Source: CAYJEO01 sp044432805
GTDB taxonomy: Bacteria; Bacillota_I; Bacilli_A; RF39; UBA660
Direction: 5' to 3'
DNA: 25,181 bases
Assembly: GCA_044432805.1 (NCBI GenBank)
Contig: JAWXUI010000014.1
Coordinates: 1-25,181, forward strand
Position 1 is the first letter of the stretch. Each line of letters starts with the position of its first letter. The translations under genes and the position numbers were made by a program. Below are positions 1 through 8,083 of this stretch, piece after piece. The notes under the pieces are model-generated. The model was given only the letters and a program-made list of their open reading frames with translations. It searched no databases and was not told the origin of the DNA.

Positions 1-392
1 CTTGTAAATTAGCTTGTTTAAATGATTTTATTTTAACTTTACCAAATAAATATGATACGGTTTTAGGTGAAGGTGGTGTTAATTTATCTGGTGGTCAAAA
101 ACAAAGATTAGCGATTGCAAGAGCTTTATTACAAAATACAAAAGTTATTTTATTTGATGAGGCTACAAGTGCTTTAGATAATGAAACTCAATATAAAATA
201 CAAAAGTCAATTGATAATTTAAAAGGTAAATATACAGTTATTATTATTGCGCATAGATTATCAACTATTAAAAATTGTGATAAAATAATTTTAATTGATG
301 AAGGAACTGTAAAAGGTTTTGATACTCATAAAAATTTATATAAAAACAATGATTTATATAATGATTTATGTAACTATGAATTATCACAATAG
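1..392 (+). CDS. ABC exporter ATP-binding subunit, 3' end (partial)
   Basis: The reading frame enters at the left edge (codons from base 3) and ends at TAG 390-392. About 129 C-terminal residues of an ABC ATPase are visible. In order they show the Q-loop-distal helical part, the ABC signature LSGGQKQRLAIARALL, Walker B VILFDEATSALD, and the H-loop IIAHRLS, followed by a short tail. The run ending LPNKYDTVLGEGG just before the signature is typical of half-transporter exporters, in which this domain follows six membrane helices. The membrane domain would therefore lie left of the window. Substrate cannot be told from this part. No clear terminator follows, and the next gene has its own promoter inside the 60-base gap. 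Confidence 0.9.
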   Translation, partial: CKLACLNDFILTLPNKYDTVLGEGGVNLSGGQKQRLAIARALLQNTKVILFDEATSALDNETQYKIQKSIDNLKGKYTVIIIAHRLSTIKNCDKIILIDEGTVKGFDTHKNLYKNNDLYNDLCNYELSQ

Positions 393-401
393 TATAAAAA
401 T

Positions 402-430
402 TTGATATTGTAATAAAAAAATTATATAAT
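402..430 (+). promoter_or_regulatory. SigA-type promoter of the S66 peptidase gene
   Basis: TTGATA at 402-407 and a perfect TATAAT at 425-430 are separated by 17 bases. A Shine-Dalgarno AAGGAG at 441-446 lies 6 bases before the ATG at 453. This is one of the best-matching vegetative promoters in the window. Confidence 0.75.
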
Positions 431-452
431 GAAATAGATAAAGGAGAATTTT

Positions 453-1433
453 ATGGTAGCAAATAAATTAAAAAAAGGTGACGAAGTAAGAATAATTGCT
501 CCTGCAAGAAGCATGGCATTATTAAATGATGATTGTATTGAAATCGCCACTAAAAGATTAACAGATTTAGGTTTGAAAGTAACTTTTGGTAAATATGTTT
601 ATGAAACAGATCGTGATTATTCACATGGTAGTATTGAGCATAGAGCACTTGATTTAAATGAAGCATTTAGTGATTTAAATGTAAAATGTATTTTAACTGT
701 TATGGGAGGATATAATTCTAATCAGTTATTAAAGTATATTGATTTTGAAAATATTAAAAATAATCCAAAAATATTTTGTGGGTTTTCAGATATAACAGCC
801 CTTTCTAATGCTATATACGCTAAGACAGGATTAGTTACTTATTCAGGACCTCATTTTTCGACATTTGGTATGTTAAAAGGAAATGAATTTACGATTGATC
901 ATTTTATAAAAATGTTTTTTGAAGATGAAGAAGTAAATATTGTTTCTTCTACTACTTGGAGCAATGATTCTTGGTTTTTAGATCAAGAAAATCGTGAGTT
1001 TATTGAAAATGATGGTATGTTTATAATAAATAAAGGAACTGCTGAAGGTACTATTATTGGTGGTAATTTATGTACTGTTAATTTGTTACAAGGTACTAAA
1101 TATATGCCTAGTATAAAAAATAGTATTTTGTTTATTGAAGATGATGGATTAACTGGTGATGATTTTTTAATGAATTTTGATAGGGATTTTCAGTCATTAA
1201 TAGATTTAGATGATTTTAAATATGTTAAAGGTATCGTTATTGGTAGAGCTGAAAAAAATTGTAATATGAATAATGAAAAATGGATTAAGATGATTAAAAA
1301 TAAAGTTGAGTTAGATAATATGCCTGTTATTGCTGGTGTTGATTTTGGACATACTACACCTATTATTACTTTTCCAATTGGTGGATATGCACAAATAGAT
1401 GCAATAGATGAAATTAAATTAGTTATTAAATAA
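453..1433 (+). CDS. MccF-like S66 serine peptidase (LD-carboxypeptidase family)
   Basis: 326 residues, the normal length for family S66, which includes the muropeptide LD-carboxypeptidase LdcA and the microcin C immunity peptidase MccF. The likely catalytic triad is visible: nucleophile Ser112 in GFSDIT, Glu229 in LFIEDDG and His300 in FGHTTP. An N-terminal Rossmann-like half (residues 1-120, with MGGYNSN near 84-90) precedes a C-terminal half. A tryptophan-bearing loop (WSNDSWFLDQ, about 169-178) resembles the MccF-type loop that stacks on nucleotide substrates, which favours MccF over LdcA. There is no signal peptide, so the protein is cytoplasmic. The gene is monocistronic, with its own promoter and terminator. 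Roles in murein recycling or in cleaving aminoacyl-nucleotide toxins are both possible; the substrate is inferred, not shown. Confidence 0.88.
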   Translation: MVANKLKKGDEVRIIAPARSMALLNDDCIEIATKRLTDLGLKVTFGKYVYETDRDYSHGSIEHRALDLNEAFSDLNVKCILTVMGGYNSNQLLKYIDFENIKNNPKIFCGFSDITALSNAIYAKTGLVTYSGPHFSTFGMLKGNEFTIDHFIKMFFEDEEVNIVSSTTWSNDSWFLDQENREFIENDGMFIINKGTAEGTIIGGNLCTVNLLQGTKYMPSIKNSILFIEDDGLTGDDFLMNFDRDFQSLIDLDDFKYVKGIVIGRAEKNCNMNNEKWIKMIKNKVELDNMPVIAGVDFGHTTPIITFPIGGYAQIDAIDEIKLVIK

Positions 1434-1454
1434 AAAGCATTTATTGCTTTTTTT
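1432..1454 (+). terminator. Rho-independent terminator after the S66 peptidase gene
   Basis: AAAAAGCA (1432-1439) pairs with TGCTTTTT (1445-1452) around a TTTAT loop, and the T tract runs to 1454. The stem begins inside the TAA stop codon. Confidence 0.7.
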
Positions 1455-1484
1455 ATGAAAAAAAACACTTATTTTAAAGTGTTT
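1455..1484 (-). terminator. Terminator after rpe, overlapping its stop codon
   Basis: On the minus strand AAACACTT (1484-1477) pairs with AAGTGTTT (1470-1463) around a 6-base loop and is followed by a T tract. The rpe stop at 1469-1471 lies within the hairpin. It ends the rlmN-rpe operon, back to back with the plus-strand terminator at 1432-1454. Confidence 0.75.
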
Positions 1485-2086
1485 AAGTTATTGTTATAAT
1501 CTCCAGTTGTTATATAACTTCCTATAACAGATATGTCTGTTATTTCTTTTACTAATGGATATGTTGTGTTATTTATTCCACCATCTATTTCAATTAGAAA
1601 GTTTAAATTGTTTTCATTTTTATATTCTGATAATTTTTTTATTTTTAATATACTATCAGTTATAAATGTTTGACCACCATAACCTGGCTCTACACTCATA
1701 ATTAAAACTAAATCTATTAAATGTAAAAAAGGTATTAATGATGTTATTGGTGTGTTTGGGTTTATTGCAATACCTACTTTTATATTTTGTTTTTTTATGT
1801 AGTTAATTATTTCAAGTGTGTTTTTAACTTCTAAATGAAATGTTATATGTTTGGGATTAATTGTTTTATATAAATCGATGTATTTATATACATCTTCTAC
1901 CATTAAATGTACATCTAGAGGTTTAGTTGTTTTTTTTAAAATTGGAAATAATTGATTTTCATCAACCGTTTTATTTGGAACAAATAAATTATCCATGACA
2001 TCAACATGTATATAATCAATGTCTAATTTATCGATTAATAAAATATCTGATAAATCTTTTATATTTAAATAAGAAATTGCTTTCAT
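1469..2086 (-). CDS. rpe: Ribulose-phosphate 3-epimerase
   Basis: Cytoplasmic TIM-barrel enzyme that interconverts D-ribulose 5-phosphate and D-xylulose 5-phosphate in the pentose phosphate pathway. 205 residues against a usual ~215-220. Family signatures are clear: IHVDVMDNLFVPN (residues 26-38) and DVHLMV (58-63) with metal-binding His/Asp, MSVEPGYGGQTF (130-141), and EIDGGI (166-171) with the second catalytic Asp168. The usual N-terminal APSILSADF segment is replaced by SYLNIKDLSD, so the first strand is diverged. Last gene of the rlmN-prpC-prkC-rsgA-rpe operon. Its ATG directly follows the rsgA stop, and its Shine-Dalgarno AGAGGTG lies in the rsgA coding end. The same gene order occurs in Bacillus, which supports the call. 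Confidence 0.93.
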   Translation of the reverse strand: MKAISYLNIKDLSDILLIDKLDIDYIHVDVMDNLFVPNKTVDENQLFPILKKTTKPLDVHLMVEDVYKYIDLYKTINPKHITFHLEVKNTLEIINYIKKQNIKVGIAINPNTPITSLIPFLHLIDLVLIMSVEPGYGGQTFITDSILKIKKLSEYKNENNLNFLIEIDGGINNTTYPLVKEITDISVIGSYITTGDYNNNLNTLK

Positions 2087-2923
2087 TTATTCACCTCTAG
2101 TTATAAATTTTATATAATCTTCATATCTTTCTTTTAATATGATATTTTCTTCAACTAATTGTTTGATTTTGCAAGAATCGTCTAAATGATGCATGCAGTC
2201 ACGATATTTACATTCTTCTTTATATTGATTGAATTCAATAAAATTATCTCTTATATCTTGGTTTGTTAATGTGTTTAAATCTATTGATGAAAAACCTGGT
2301 GTGTCTGCTATCATTCCATCTAATACGTTTAAAAGTTCAACATGCCTGGTTGTATGTTTTCCTCTTCCAAGTGCTTTAGATATTTCGTTTGTTTTAATGT
2401 TTAATTCAATATTTAGTTTGTTTAATAAGGTACTTTTACCTGCTCCACTTTGACCGGTAAATACACTTATTTTATTTTTAAATATTGTTTTCATTTCTTC
2501 CGTTTTGTCATTTCTAAATACTTGATAACCAATGCTTTTGTAATAATTAATGTAATTATTAATTTTTATTTGTTCTTCTTTGTTTAACAAGTCTAATTTA
2601 GTAATACATATGATTGGTAAAATATTATTATATTCAATCACACATAGTAGTTTATCAAGTAAGTTAGTTGAGAAGTCTGGTTCTTTAGCACTCATGACAA
2701 TTATAGCTTGATCTACATTTGCAATTGGAGGTCTTACAAGATGATTTTTTCTCTTTTTAATTTCTAATATATAATTATTTTTTTCGTCTATTACTACATT
2801 ATCTCCAACTAATGGACTTATATTTTGTTTTCTAAATAGTCCTCTTGGTTTGCATATGTATGTTTTTTTATCAACTAATACTGTATAGTCGTTGCTTATT
2901 GATTTTATTATTATTCCGTTCAT
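2087..2923 (-). CDS. rsgA: Ribosome small-subunit-dependent GTPase RsgA
   Basis: 278 residues. RsgA (CpgA/YjeQ) is a circularly permuted GTPase that checks late 30S ribosome maturation. Domain order is as expected: an N-terminal OB fold (about 1-60), then the GTPase with motifs in permuted order, G4 TKLD at 108-111, G1 GQSGAGKS at 157-164 and G3 DTPG at 207-210. The zinc finger follows, with Cys238, Cys243, His245 and Cys251. The ATG overlaps the prkC stop by four bases (ATGA), implying translational coupling. In Bacillus the orthologue is phosphorylated by the kinase encoded next to it; that link is known for the family, not visible here. Confidence 0.96.
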   Translation of the reverse strand: MNGIIIKSISNDYTVLVDKKTYICKPRGLFRKQNISPLVGDNVVIDEKNNYILEIKKRKNHLVRPPIANVDQAIIVMSAKEPDFSTNLLDKLLCVIEYNNILPIICITKLDLLNKEEQIKINNYINYYKSIGYQVFRNDKTEEMKTIFKNKISVFTGQSGAGKSTLLNKLNIELNIKTNEISKALGRGKHTTRHVELLNVLDGMIADTPGFSSIDLNTLTNQDIRDNFIEFNQYKEECKYRDCMHHLDDSCKIKQLVEENIILKERYEDYIKFITRGE

Positions 2924-4650
2924 TCATCCACCACAATGTCACTATCTTCTACTTCTTCTTCAATTGGTGCTGTTATTACAACAATAGTTAGTGTTGTATT
3001 TTCTTTTACTGTGTATCCTAGTGGTTTATCTTGTGAAATTATAGTTCCTGCTAAATATAAGTCCGATTCTTGATAAGCTATATTTAGCGTTACTCCGTAT
3101 TTTGTACAGAATAGCGATACTTCGTCTACTGTATATTCTTCTGCTATAAAGTCTGGATATAGAACTTCAACATTTGGTAGATAAAGTGTTACTGTATCAC
3201 CTTCTGTTACTCTTTCACCAGCTGATGGTTTTTGACTTATTATATAATCTTCTAAGTCTATATAGTCATCAGAATTTTCTACATCTTCATAGTCGATTAA
3301 AACATTTATTCCTAATGCTTTTAATGCTCCACTTACTTCTAAATAGTTTTCACCTACATAGCTATCTAGTAAAAATCCAGTTACACCAGTTGATATAATT
3401 AGTGTTACTTCTTGACCTACTTTTACTGTTTTTGTTGCACTTGGTGATGTACCTATAACTAATCCTTCTTCTATTAGTGTTGATGAATCATAGCTGTTTT
3501 CTAAAGATACACTTAGTCCTAAGTCTTCTAATGATTTAATGGCTTCTTGTTCACTCATATCACTTACATCTGGTATTTTTACTTCTTCTACTTCTTTTAC
3601 TTGTGGATAAACTATTAATACGAAGCACATAGCCATTGCTATTAAGCAAGCGACTGTAATAGAGACTATTAATAATATATTTATTCCTTTTTCAGATTTT
3701 GATTTTTCTTCTGGTTCTTCTATTTTTTTGTTTTTAGATTTTTCACTTCTAGTAAGTTCTATTTTTTTTGTTTCATCTAAATCTTGTTCTGGATATATAT
3801 ATATGTGTTTATCAATATTTTTTTTGTCTTCATCTAATGCCATGTTTATATCTATTTGCATTTCTTCTATTGAGTTATATCTATTTTTAGGGTTTTTAGC
3901 ACAGCATTTTAGTACGATATTTTCAATACTTTGTGGTATTGTTTCATCTATGTTTTTTACACTTGGAATTGGGTCTCTCATTTGTTTGATTGCTATTTCA
4001 ACTGCATTTTCACCTTTGAACGGTAACTTTCCAATTAATAGTTCATACATTAAAATACCTAGTGAATATATATCACTTTTTATTGTTGCTCCGCTTCCGT
4101 TTGCTTGTTCTGGAGGTAAGTAATAAACTGAACCCATTACTGAGTTTGTTTGTGTTAATTCATTGCTGTTTATGGCTGTTGCTATTCCAAAGTCAGTTAT
4201 TTTTACTCTTCCGTTGTCATAGATCATTATATTTTGAGGTTTTATATCTCTGTGAATTATATAACTGTCGTGTGCACATGCTATTCCTGATGCTAGTTGT
4301 GTCATGACGTCTACTACTTCTGGAACGGTTAATTTACCTCTTCTTTTTACTAAACTTTTTAGTGTTTTTCCTTCGATAAATTCCATTACAATATAATATT
4401 TTCCGTCATCTTCTCCAACGTCATACATTTCAACTATATTTGGATGGTTTAGTAGTGATGATGATATTGCTTCTCTTTGAAATCTTCTTACAAATTTTTC
4501 GTCTTCTGCTAAGTCTCCTCTTAGTACTTTAATTGCGACATTTCTATCTAAAATAGTGTCATAGGCTAAATAAACATTGGCCATTCCACCTTCACCTATC
4601 ATTTTTACTATTTGATAACGATCATTTATTTTGCTCCCCTTTGCAATCAT
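2920..4650 (-). CDS. prkC: Membrane Ser/Thr kinase with PASTA domains (PrkC/Stk1)
   Basis: 576 residues. The cytoplasmic Hanks-type kinase covers about 1-270, with glycine loop GEGGMANVY (19-27), catalytic Lys41 in VAIKVL, HRDIKPQN (133-140, catalytic Asp135), DFG (153-155) and PPEQA. A charged juxtamembrane linker (about 275-322) precedes one transmembrane helix (about 324-348). Three extracellular PASTA repeats (roughly 357-423, 424-497 and 498-565) and an acidic tail follow. PASTA repeats bind muropeptides or lipid II, so the enzyme couples wall state to phosphorylation. It is partnered with the phosphatase PrpC immediately upstream (one base between stop and ATG). In Bacillus spores PrkC can trigger germination in response to muropeptides; that role here is inference. 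Confidence 0.97.
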   Translation of the reverse strand: MIAKGSKINDRYQIVKMIGEGGMANVYLAYDTILDRNVAIKVLRGDLAEDEKFVRRFQREAISSSLLNHPNIVEMYDVGEDDGKYYIVMEFIEGKTLKSLVKRRGKLTVPEVVDVMTQLASGIACAHDSYIIHRDIKPQNIMIYDNGRVKITDFGIATAINSNELTQTNSVMGSVYYLPPEQANGSGATIKSDIYSLGILMYELLIGKLPFKGENAVEIAIKQMRDPIPSVKNIDETIPQSIENIVLKCCAKNPKNRYNSIEEMQIDINMALDEDKKNIDKHIYIYPEQDLDETKKIELTRSEKSKNKKIEEPEEKSKSEKGINILLIVSITVACLIAMAMCFVLIVYPQVKEVEEVKIPDVSDMSEQEAIKSLEDLGLSVSLENSYDSSTLIEEGLVIGTSPSATKTVKVGQEVTLIISTGVTGFLLDSYVGENYLEVSGALKALGINVLIDYEDVENSDDYIDLEDYIISQKPSAGERVTEGDTVTLYLPNVEVLYPDFIAEEYTVDEVSLFCTKYGVTLNIAYQESDLYLAGTIISQDKPLGYTVKENTTLTIVVITAPIEEEVEDSDIVVDE

Positions 4651-4651
4651 A

Positions 4652-5386
4652 TTATCGTTCTCCTTTGGCTAAGTACGCGACTGATATATTGTCTGTACCA
4701 CCCCTATTATTACTTTTGTATATTAATTTGTTTATTTTTGCTTCTATATCAGTACTTTCATTTAATACTTTTGCTATTTGTTCGTCATCTAACATATTAG
4801 TTAGTCCGTCACTGCATAAGAATATTCCTTCTATGTCATTTTCAACATCTATTATATCCATTTCAACTGTAGTTGCTGCTCCTAGTGCACGCATTAAGAC
4901 ATTTTTTCTTGGGTGGTCTTTGGCACTTTCAGGAGTTATTTCACCTGATTGTACTAGTAAGTTAACTAATGTGTGGTCAGTTGTTACTTTATGTAATTTA
5001 CTTTTCTTTACTACATATCCAGATGAGTCTCCGATATTTCCAAATAGTAAGTAATCATTTGTTTTTATTGCCATTACTAGTGTTGTTCCCATTCCAACAC
5101 TTTCACTGAATTCTTCTGTGTATTTATAAATTGCTGCATTTACTTCACTTACAGTGTCACGCATCCAAACCATCGCATCTTCTTTTGTTCCAATTGCGCC
5201 TAATTCTCTGAATCTTTTTCCTAAATGTGTTATAGCAATTGATGATGCAACTTCACCTGCTTTGTGTCCACCCATTCCATCTGCTACAGCTAGTAAATAT
5301 TCTCTATTTGTATTTTCTACTATAACGACACTATCTTCGTTATGACTTCTAACTTTACCTGGATCTGTTAAATAATAACTTATCAT
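4652..5386 (-). CDS. prpC: PP2C-family Ser/Thr phosphatase (PrpC/Stp1)
   Basis: 244 residues, standard for the bacterial PPM/PP2C phosphatases that reverse PrkC phosphorylation. Motifs carrying metal ligands are all present: RSHNED (13-18), ADGMGGH (35-41), GNIGDSS in the middle, CSDGLTNML, and GGTDNIS near the C-terminus. There is no membrane segment, so the protein is cytoplasmic. The start is the second of two closely spaced ATGs; it overlaps the rlmN stop by four bases, with GGAGG seven bases upstream inside rlmN. The kinase gene follows at once, as in Bacillus, Staphylococcus and Streptococcus. Confidence 0.96.
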   Translation of the reverse strand: MISYYLTDPGKVRSHNEDSVVIVENTNREYLLAVADGMGGHKAGEVASSIAITHLGKRFRELGAIGTKEDAMVWMRDTVSEVNAAIYKYTEEFSESVGMGTTLVMAIKTNDYLLFGNIGDSSGYVVKKSKLHKVTTDHTLVNLLVQSGEITPESAKDHPRKNVLMRALGAATTVEMDIIDVENDIEGIFLCSDGLTNMLDDEQIAKVLNESTDIEAKINKLIYKSNNRGGTDNISVAYLAKGER

Positions 5387-6411
5387 ACATTGCCTCCTTC
5401 ATAGTGTGATCTTAGTTGTCCACAAGCCCCACTAATTTCGTTTCCAAATTCTCTTCTTATTGTTACGTTGATTTTTTCTTTTTTTAATATGTCATAAAAA
5501 TTCATTATTTTTTCTTTGCTACTTTTTTTAAATTGAATGTGTGTTGTTTCGTTGTAAGGAATTAAATTAACGTAGCAATTCATTCCTCTAATTAATTTTG
5601 CTAGTTCATGTGCACATTTATCAGTATCATTAATATTGTCTAATAATATATATTCTAAAGTTACTCTTCTATTAGTCTTTTTAATATATTCTTTTAATGC
5701 ACTTATTAATTCTTTTATATTATATGCTTTATTTATTGGCATTATTTTATTTCTTATTTCGTCATTTGGTGCGTGCAAGGAGATTGCTAAATTAACTTGT
5801 TTTTCATAGTTTGAAAATTCTTTTATTTTAGGTACTATTCCACATGTTGATATTGTTATGTGTCTAGCTCCTATATCAATTCCTTTTCCTGTGTTTATTA
5901 TGTCAACAAAGTCAATTACTGAATCATAGTTATCAAATGGTTCTCCGATTCCCATAAGTACTATACTGTTTATTTTTAATTCACTTATTTTTTCTATTTC
6001 TAGTATTTGTAATACCATTTCACTTGCGGATAAGTTTCTTACTTTTTTTAATCTTCCACTTTCACAAAATGCACATCCCATATTACATCCAACTTGTGTC
6101 GAGATACATAAACTATTTCCATAGTCATGTTTCATTAATACGGCTTCTATTTTATTATTGTCAGATAAATTAAATAAATACTTATTCGTGTCTTTACTTA
6201 TTTGTTGTTGTTCTAGTTTTAGTGTTGAAAAATAAAAGTCATTATTTAAATCATTTATTGTTTTTTTAGATACATTTCTCATGTCTAAAAAAGATGTGAT
6301 TTTCTTTTTATAAATCCACTCAAAAACTTGAACTGCTTTAAAAGGTAATTCATTTTTTTCTTTAAAATATTGTTCTAAATCTTTTAGTTTGTAATTATAT
6401 ATATCATTCAT
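5383..6411 (-). CDS. rlmN: 23S rRNA A2503 / tRNA A37 C2-methyltransferase RlmN
   Basis: 342 residues from the chosen ATG. Radical-SAM enzyme that methylates C2 of A2503 in 23S rRNA and A37 in some tRNAs, through a cysteine-based methyl transfer. The [4Fe-4S] ligands are Cys109, Cys113 and Cys116 in CNMGCAFC. MGIGEPFDNYD, ISTCGIVP, NLAISLHAPN and the C-terminal GACGQLR, which bears the catalytic cysteine, match RlmN. The stretch after the cluster reads ESGRLKKVRNL, a variant of the usual CATGxxGFxRNL. A longer in-frame GTG start (6420) is rejected because that GTG is part of the Shine-Dalgarno AGGTG, six bases before the ATG at 6411. First gene of the operon, with its own promoter just upstream. 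Confidence 0.95.
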   Translation of the reverse strand: MNDIYNYKLKDLEQYFKEKNELPFKAVQVFEWIYKKKITSFLDMRNVSKKTINDLNNDFYFSTLKLEQQQISKDTNKYLFNLSDNNKIEAVLMKHDYGNSLCISTQVGCNMGCAFCESGRLKKVRNLSASEMVLQILEIEKISELKINSIVLMGIGEPFDNYDSVIDFVDIINTGKGIDIGARHITISTCGIVPKIKEFSNYEKQVNLAISLHAPNDEIRNKIMPINKAYNIKELISALKEYIKKTNRRVTLEYILLDNINDTDKCAHELAKLIRGMNCYVNLIPYNETTHIQFKKSSKEKIMNFYDILKKEKINVTIRREFGNEISGACGQLRSHYEGGNV

Positions 6412-6428
6412 TTTTAACACCTATATTT

Positions 6429-6437
6429 ATTATAGCA
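6429..6437 (-). promoter_or_regulatory. Extended -10 promoter of the rlmN operon
   Basis: Minus-strand TGCTATAAT, an extended -10 element, ends 17 bases before the rlmN ATG. The predicted leader is therefore only about 10 bases. No good -35 is seen: that region is the T tract of the secG terminator. Confidence 0.5.
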
Positions 6438-6440
6438 AAA

Positions 6441-6473
6441 TTAAAAAAAAAATAATAGTTTTATTATTATTTT
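6441..6473 (-). terminator. AT-only terminator after secG
   Basis: On the minus strand AAAATAATA (6473-6465) can pair with TATTATTTT (6457-6449), followed by a long T tract. The stem is all A-T, so it is weaker than the others here. The secG stop (6472) lies within it. Confidence 0.45.
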
Positions 6474-6684
6474 AAAATCCAAAAAATAGACATATTGCAA
6501 TAAAAGCAAAACCTAAAAAATAAGTTAGACGTGTTATAAATAATTCTCCGCCTCTTTCTTTTCTATTAGCAAATAAAGCTTGATTTCCACCTTGTATTAC
6601 ATTAGAAGCACTTTCTGCTTTACCACTTTGTAATAAAACGATAGAAATAAGTAAAATACAAATAATAATTAATAGTAATTCCAT
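6472..6684 (-). CDS. secG: Preprotein translocase subunit SecG
   Basis: 70 residues with two membrane helices (about 2-20 and 50-69) joined by a short cytoplasmic loop, the SecG topology. The family pattern is visible: VLLQSGK after the first helix, a Gly/Ala/Ser-rich loop, then the second helix. SecG is the accessory third subunit of the SecYEG channel. A strong Shine-Dalgarno AAAGGAGG lies 7 bases before the ATG. It is transcribed ahead of the rlmN operon, with a likely own promoter and a weak terminator. In many Bacillota secG stands next to rnr and smpB; here it does not. Confidence 0.9.
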   Translation of the reverse strand: MELLLIIICILLISIVLLQSGKAESASNVIQGGNQALFANRKERGGELFITRLTYFLGFAFIAICLFFGF

Positions 6685-6710
6685 ATTATTTCCTCCTTTT
6701 GACTATATAT

Positions 6711-6739
6711 AATTTACCATATTTTTTAATTTTTTTCAA
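6711..6739 (-). promoter_or_regulatory. SigA-type promoter of secG
   Basis: Minus-strand TTGAAA (6739-6734), a 17-base spacer, then TAAATT (6716-6711) preceded by TGG. The secG Shine-Dalgarno follows about 15 bases later. Confidence 0.55.
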
Positions 6740-6744
6740 TAAAC

Positions 6745-6770
6745 AAATAAAAAAAGTTGTTTCCACAACT
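6745..6770 (-). terminator. Terminator after the duplicated-unit protein gene
   Basis: Minus-strand AGTTGT (6770-6765), loop GGAA, ACAACT (6760-6755), then a run of seven T. The stop of the gene at 6774 lies just upstream. Confidence 0.8.
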
Positions 6771-6773
6771 AAT

Positions 6774-8021
6774 TTAAAATGGTAATTTGGATTGTTCAAC
6801 TAAATTTTTACTTTTTATATAATTTTCATCTAACGATAATATTTTATTTCCATAATGATTTCCGTTTGCTAAATTTCCACTATTTTTATTTTTTTCTTCA
6901 TATTCTATATAAGCTTCTGCTTGTTTATATTCATCTGAAGAAACTAATGAAAATAATTCAAAATAATTTTCTCTTGCTTCTTCTAATTCGCCAACTAATG
7001 GAATATTTGTTCCGTACTTTAAATTTTGATTAATTATAAATTCATTTATGGCTTCTTTGTCATATGGACTTCTATTTTCAAAACACAATAAATCATTTAC
7101 ATCTATCCAATTAAAAATTGAATTTCCATTATATTTACAACAAGCATCAAATAAATGTTTAGCACCTAATTTATATCCTGATTTATCATAAGCAATTTGG
7201 ATTTTTTTTATTAAATCATTTATTTCAAGGCCAATATTACCTTCAGTAACTTCATCTATATTATCTATTAACGTGTTTACATAGTCTCTAAGATTATCTG
7301 TTAAATTTTCTTTTAATAAGACCGAATTTAGATGCCTTAAAACGGCTATTTTTGCTTTTGCAAAATTTTGATTAATTGATTTTTGAAATGAAAAATCACC
7401 TTGTTTTCTATTGCCTATTCCATTTGCTGCTAAATATAATTTATAACTTTTATAAGTTGGCTCTAATGATAAAATTGATTTATCATTGATACCATTAGAA
7501 AACTCTCCCGCATCTCTTCTTCTCTCCATAAATTCAACCCATATACTTTTTTTATCTATTTCACTTGCAGTGTCTGAGTTATATATTTTTAAAAATTTAT
7601 TACGTAAAGTTTGTAGTTCTCCTACTAACGGAATATTTGTTTTATAGTATTCATTAACTCTAGTTATAAAAACATTAGTTGCACTTTCGTCATATGGTGA
7701 AATTTCTTCAAAACACGATAAGTCATTTACATCAATCCACTTGTCTATACCTTGTAATTCTCCATATCTACATTCTCTACACATAAAAAATAATTGTTCA
7801 GCATTTTTTGCTCCTTGTTTGTCTGCCAATTTTAAACTATCAATTATAATTTGTATATTCGCTGCAATATTACCAATTGTTACTTCATCAAGATTATCAA
7901 GGATATCACTATAATATTTTTGAGTTTTTTTAACAAATTCATAATCTTTAAATTTTGCATATATACACATACGCTCTGCATAATTAACTACAGAATTTTT
8001 TACACTGTCATAAGTTCTCAT
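6774..8021 (-). CDS. Unrecognised protein made of two ~200-residue repeats
   Basis: 415 residues; family not recognised. The protein is an internal tandem duplication with a period of about 211 residues. Residues 42-53 DNLDEVTIGNIA match 253-264 DNIDEVTEGNIG. WIDVNDLSCFE (95-105) matches WIDVNDLLCFE (305-315). TNIPLVGEL (128-136) matches TNIPLVGEL (338-346), and an ILSL...Y motif closes each unit (183-190 and 394-401). No signal peptide or membrane segment is seen, so it is probably cytoplasmic; predicted helices dominate. Cysteines cluster at 81-84 (CREC) and at 294-295. Monocistronic, with AAAGGAG before the ATG and a strong terminator. A possible promoter (TTGAAT, 17 bases, TAAGGT) lies near 8050-8075 on the minus strand. 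I assign no function. Confidence 0.85.
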   Translation of the reverse strand: MRTYDSVKNSVVNYAERMCIYAKFKDYEFVKKTQKYYSDILDNLDEVTIGNIAANIQIIIDSLKLADKQGAKNAEQLFFMCRECRYGELQGIDKWIDVNDLSCFEEISPYDESATNVFITRVNEYYKTNIPLVGELQTLRNKFLKIYNSDTASEIDKKSIWVEFMERRRDAGEFSNGINDKSILSLEPTYKSYKLYLAANGIGNRKQGDFSFQKSINQNFAKAKIAVLRHLNSVLLKENLTDNLRDYVNTLIDNIDEVTEGNIGLEINDLIKKIQIAYDKSGYKLGAKHLFDACCKYNGNSIFNWIDVNDLLCFENRSPYDKEAINEFIINQNLKYGTNIPLVGELEEARENYFELFSLVSSDEYKQAEAYIEYEEKNKNSGNLANGNHYGNKILSLDENYIKSKNLVEQSKLPF

Positions 8022-8083
8022 AAGTTTCTCCTTTTTTTACAAATACCTTACCACATATATTATTATTATTCAATTAAATCAAA

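Noticed and set aside
3174..4307. Long plus-strand ORFs opposite prkC, uvrA and the pseudopilins
   Set aside because: They are rich in Leu/His/Phe/Ser from antisense reading of AT-rich genes, have no ribosome binding sites and no recognisable domains.
5383..6411. rlmN gene as the antibiotic-resistance paralog Cfr
   Set aside because: Sequence blocks (MGIGEPFDNYD, SLHAPNDEIRNKIMPIN) and the conserved Bacillus-type operon fit RlmN; nothing specific to Cfr is seen.
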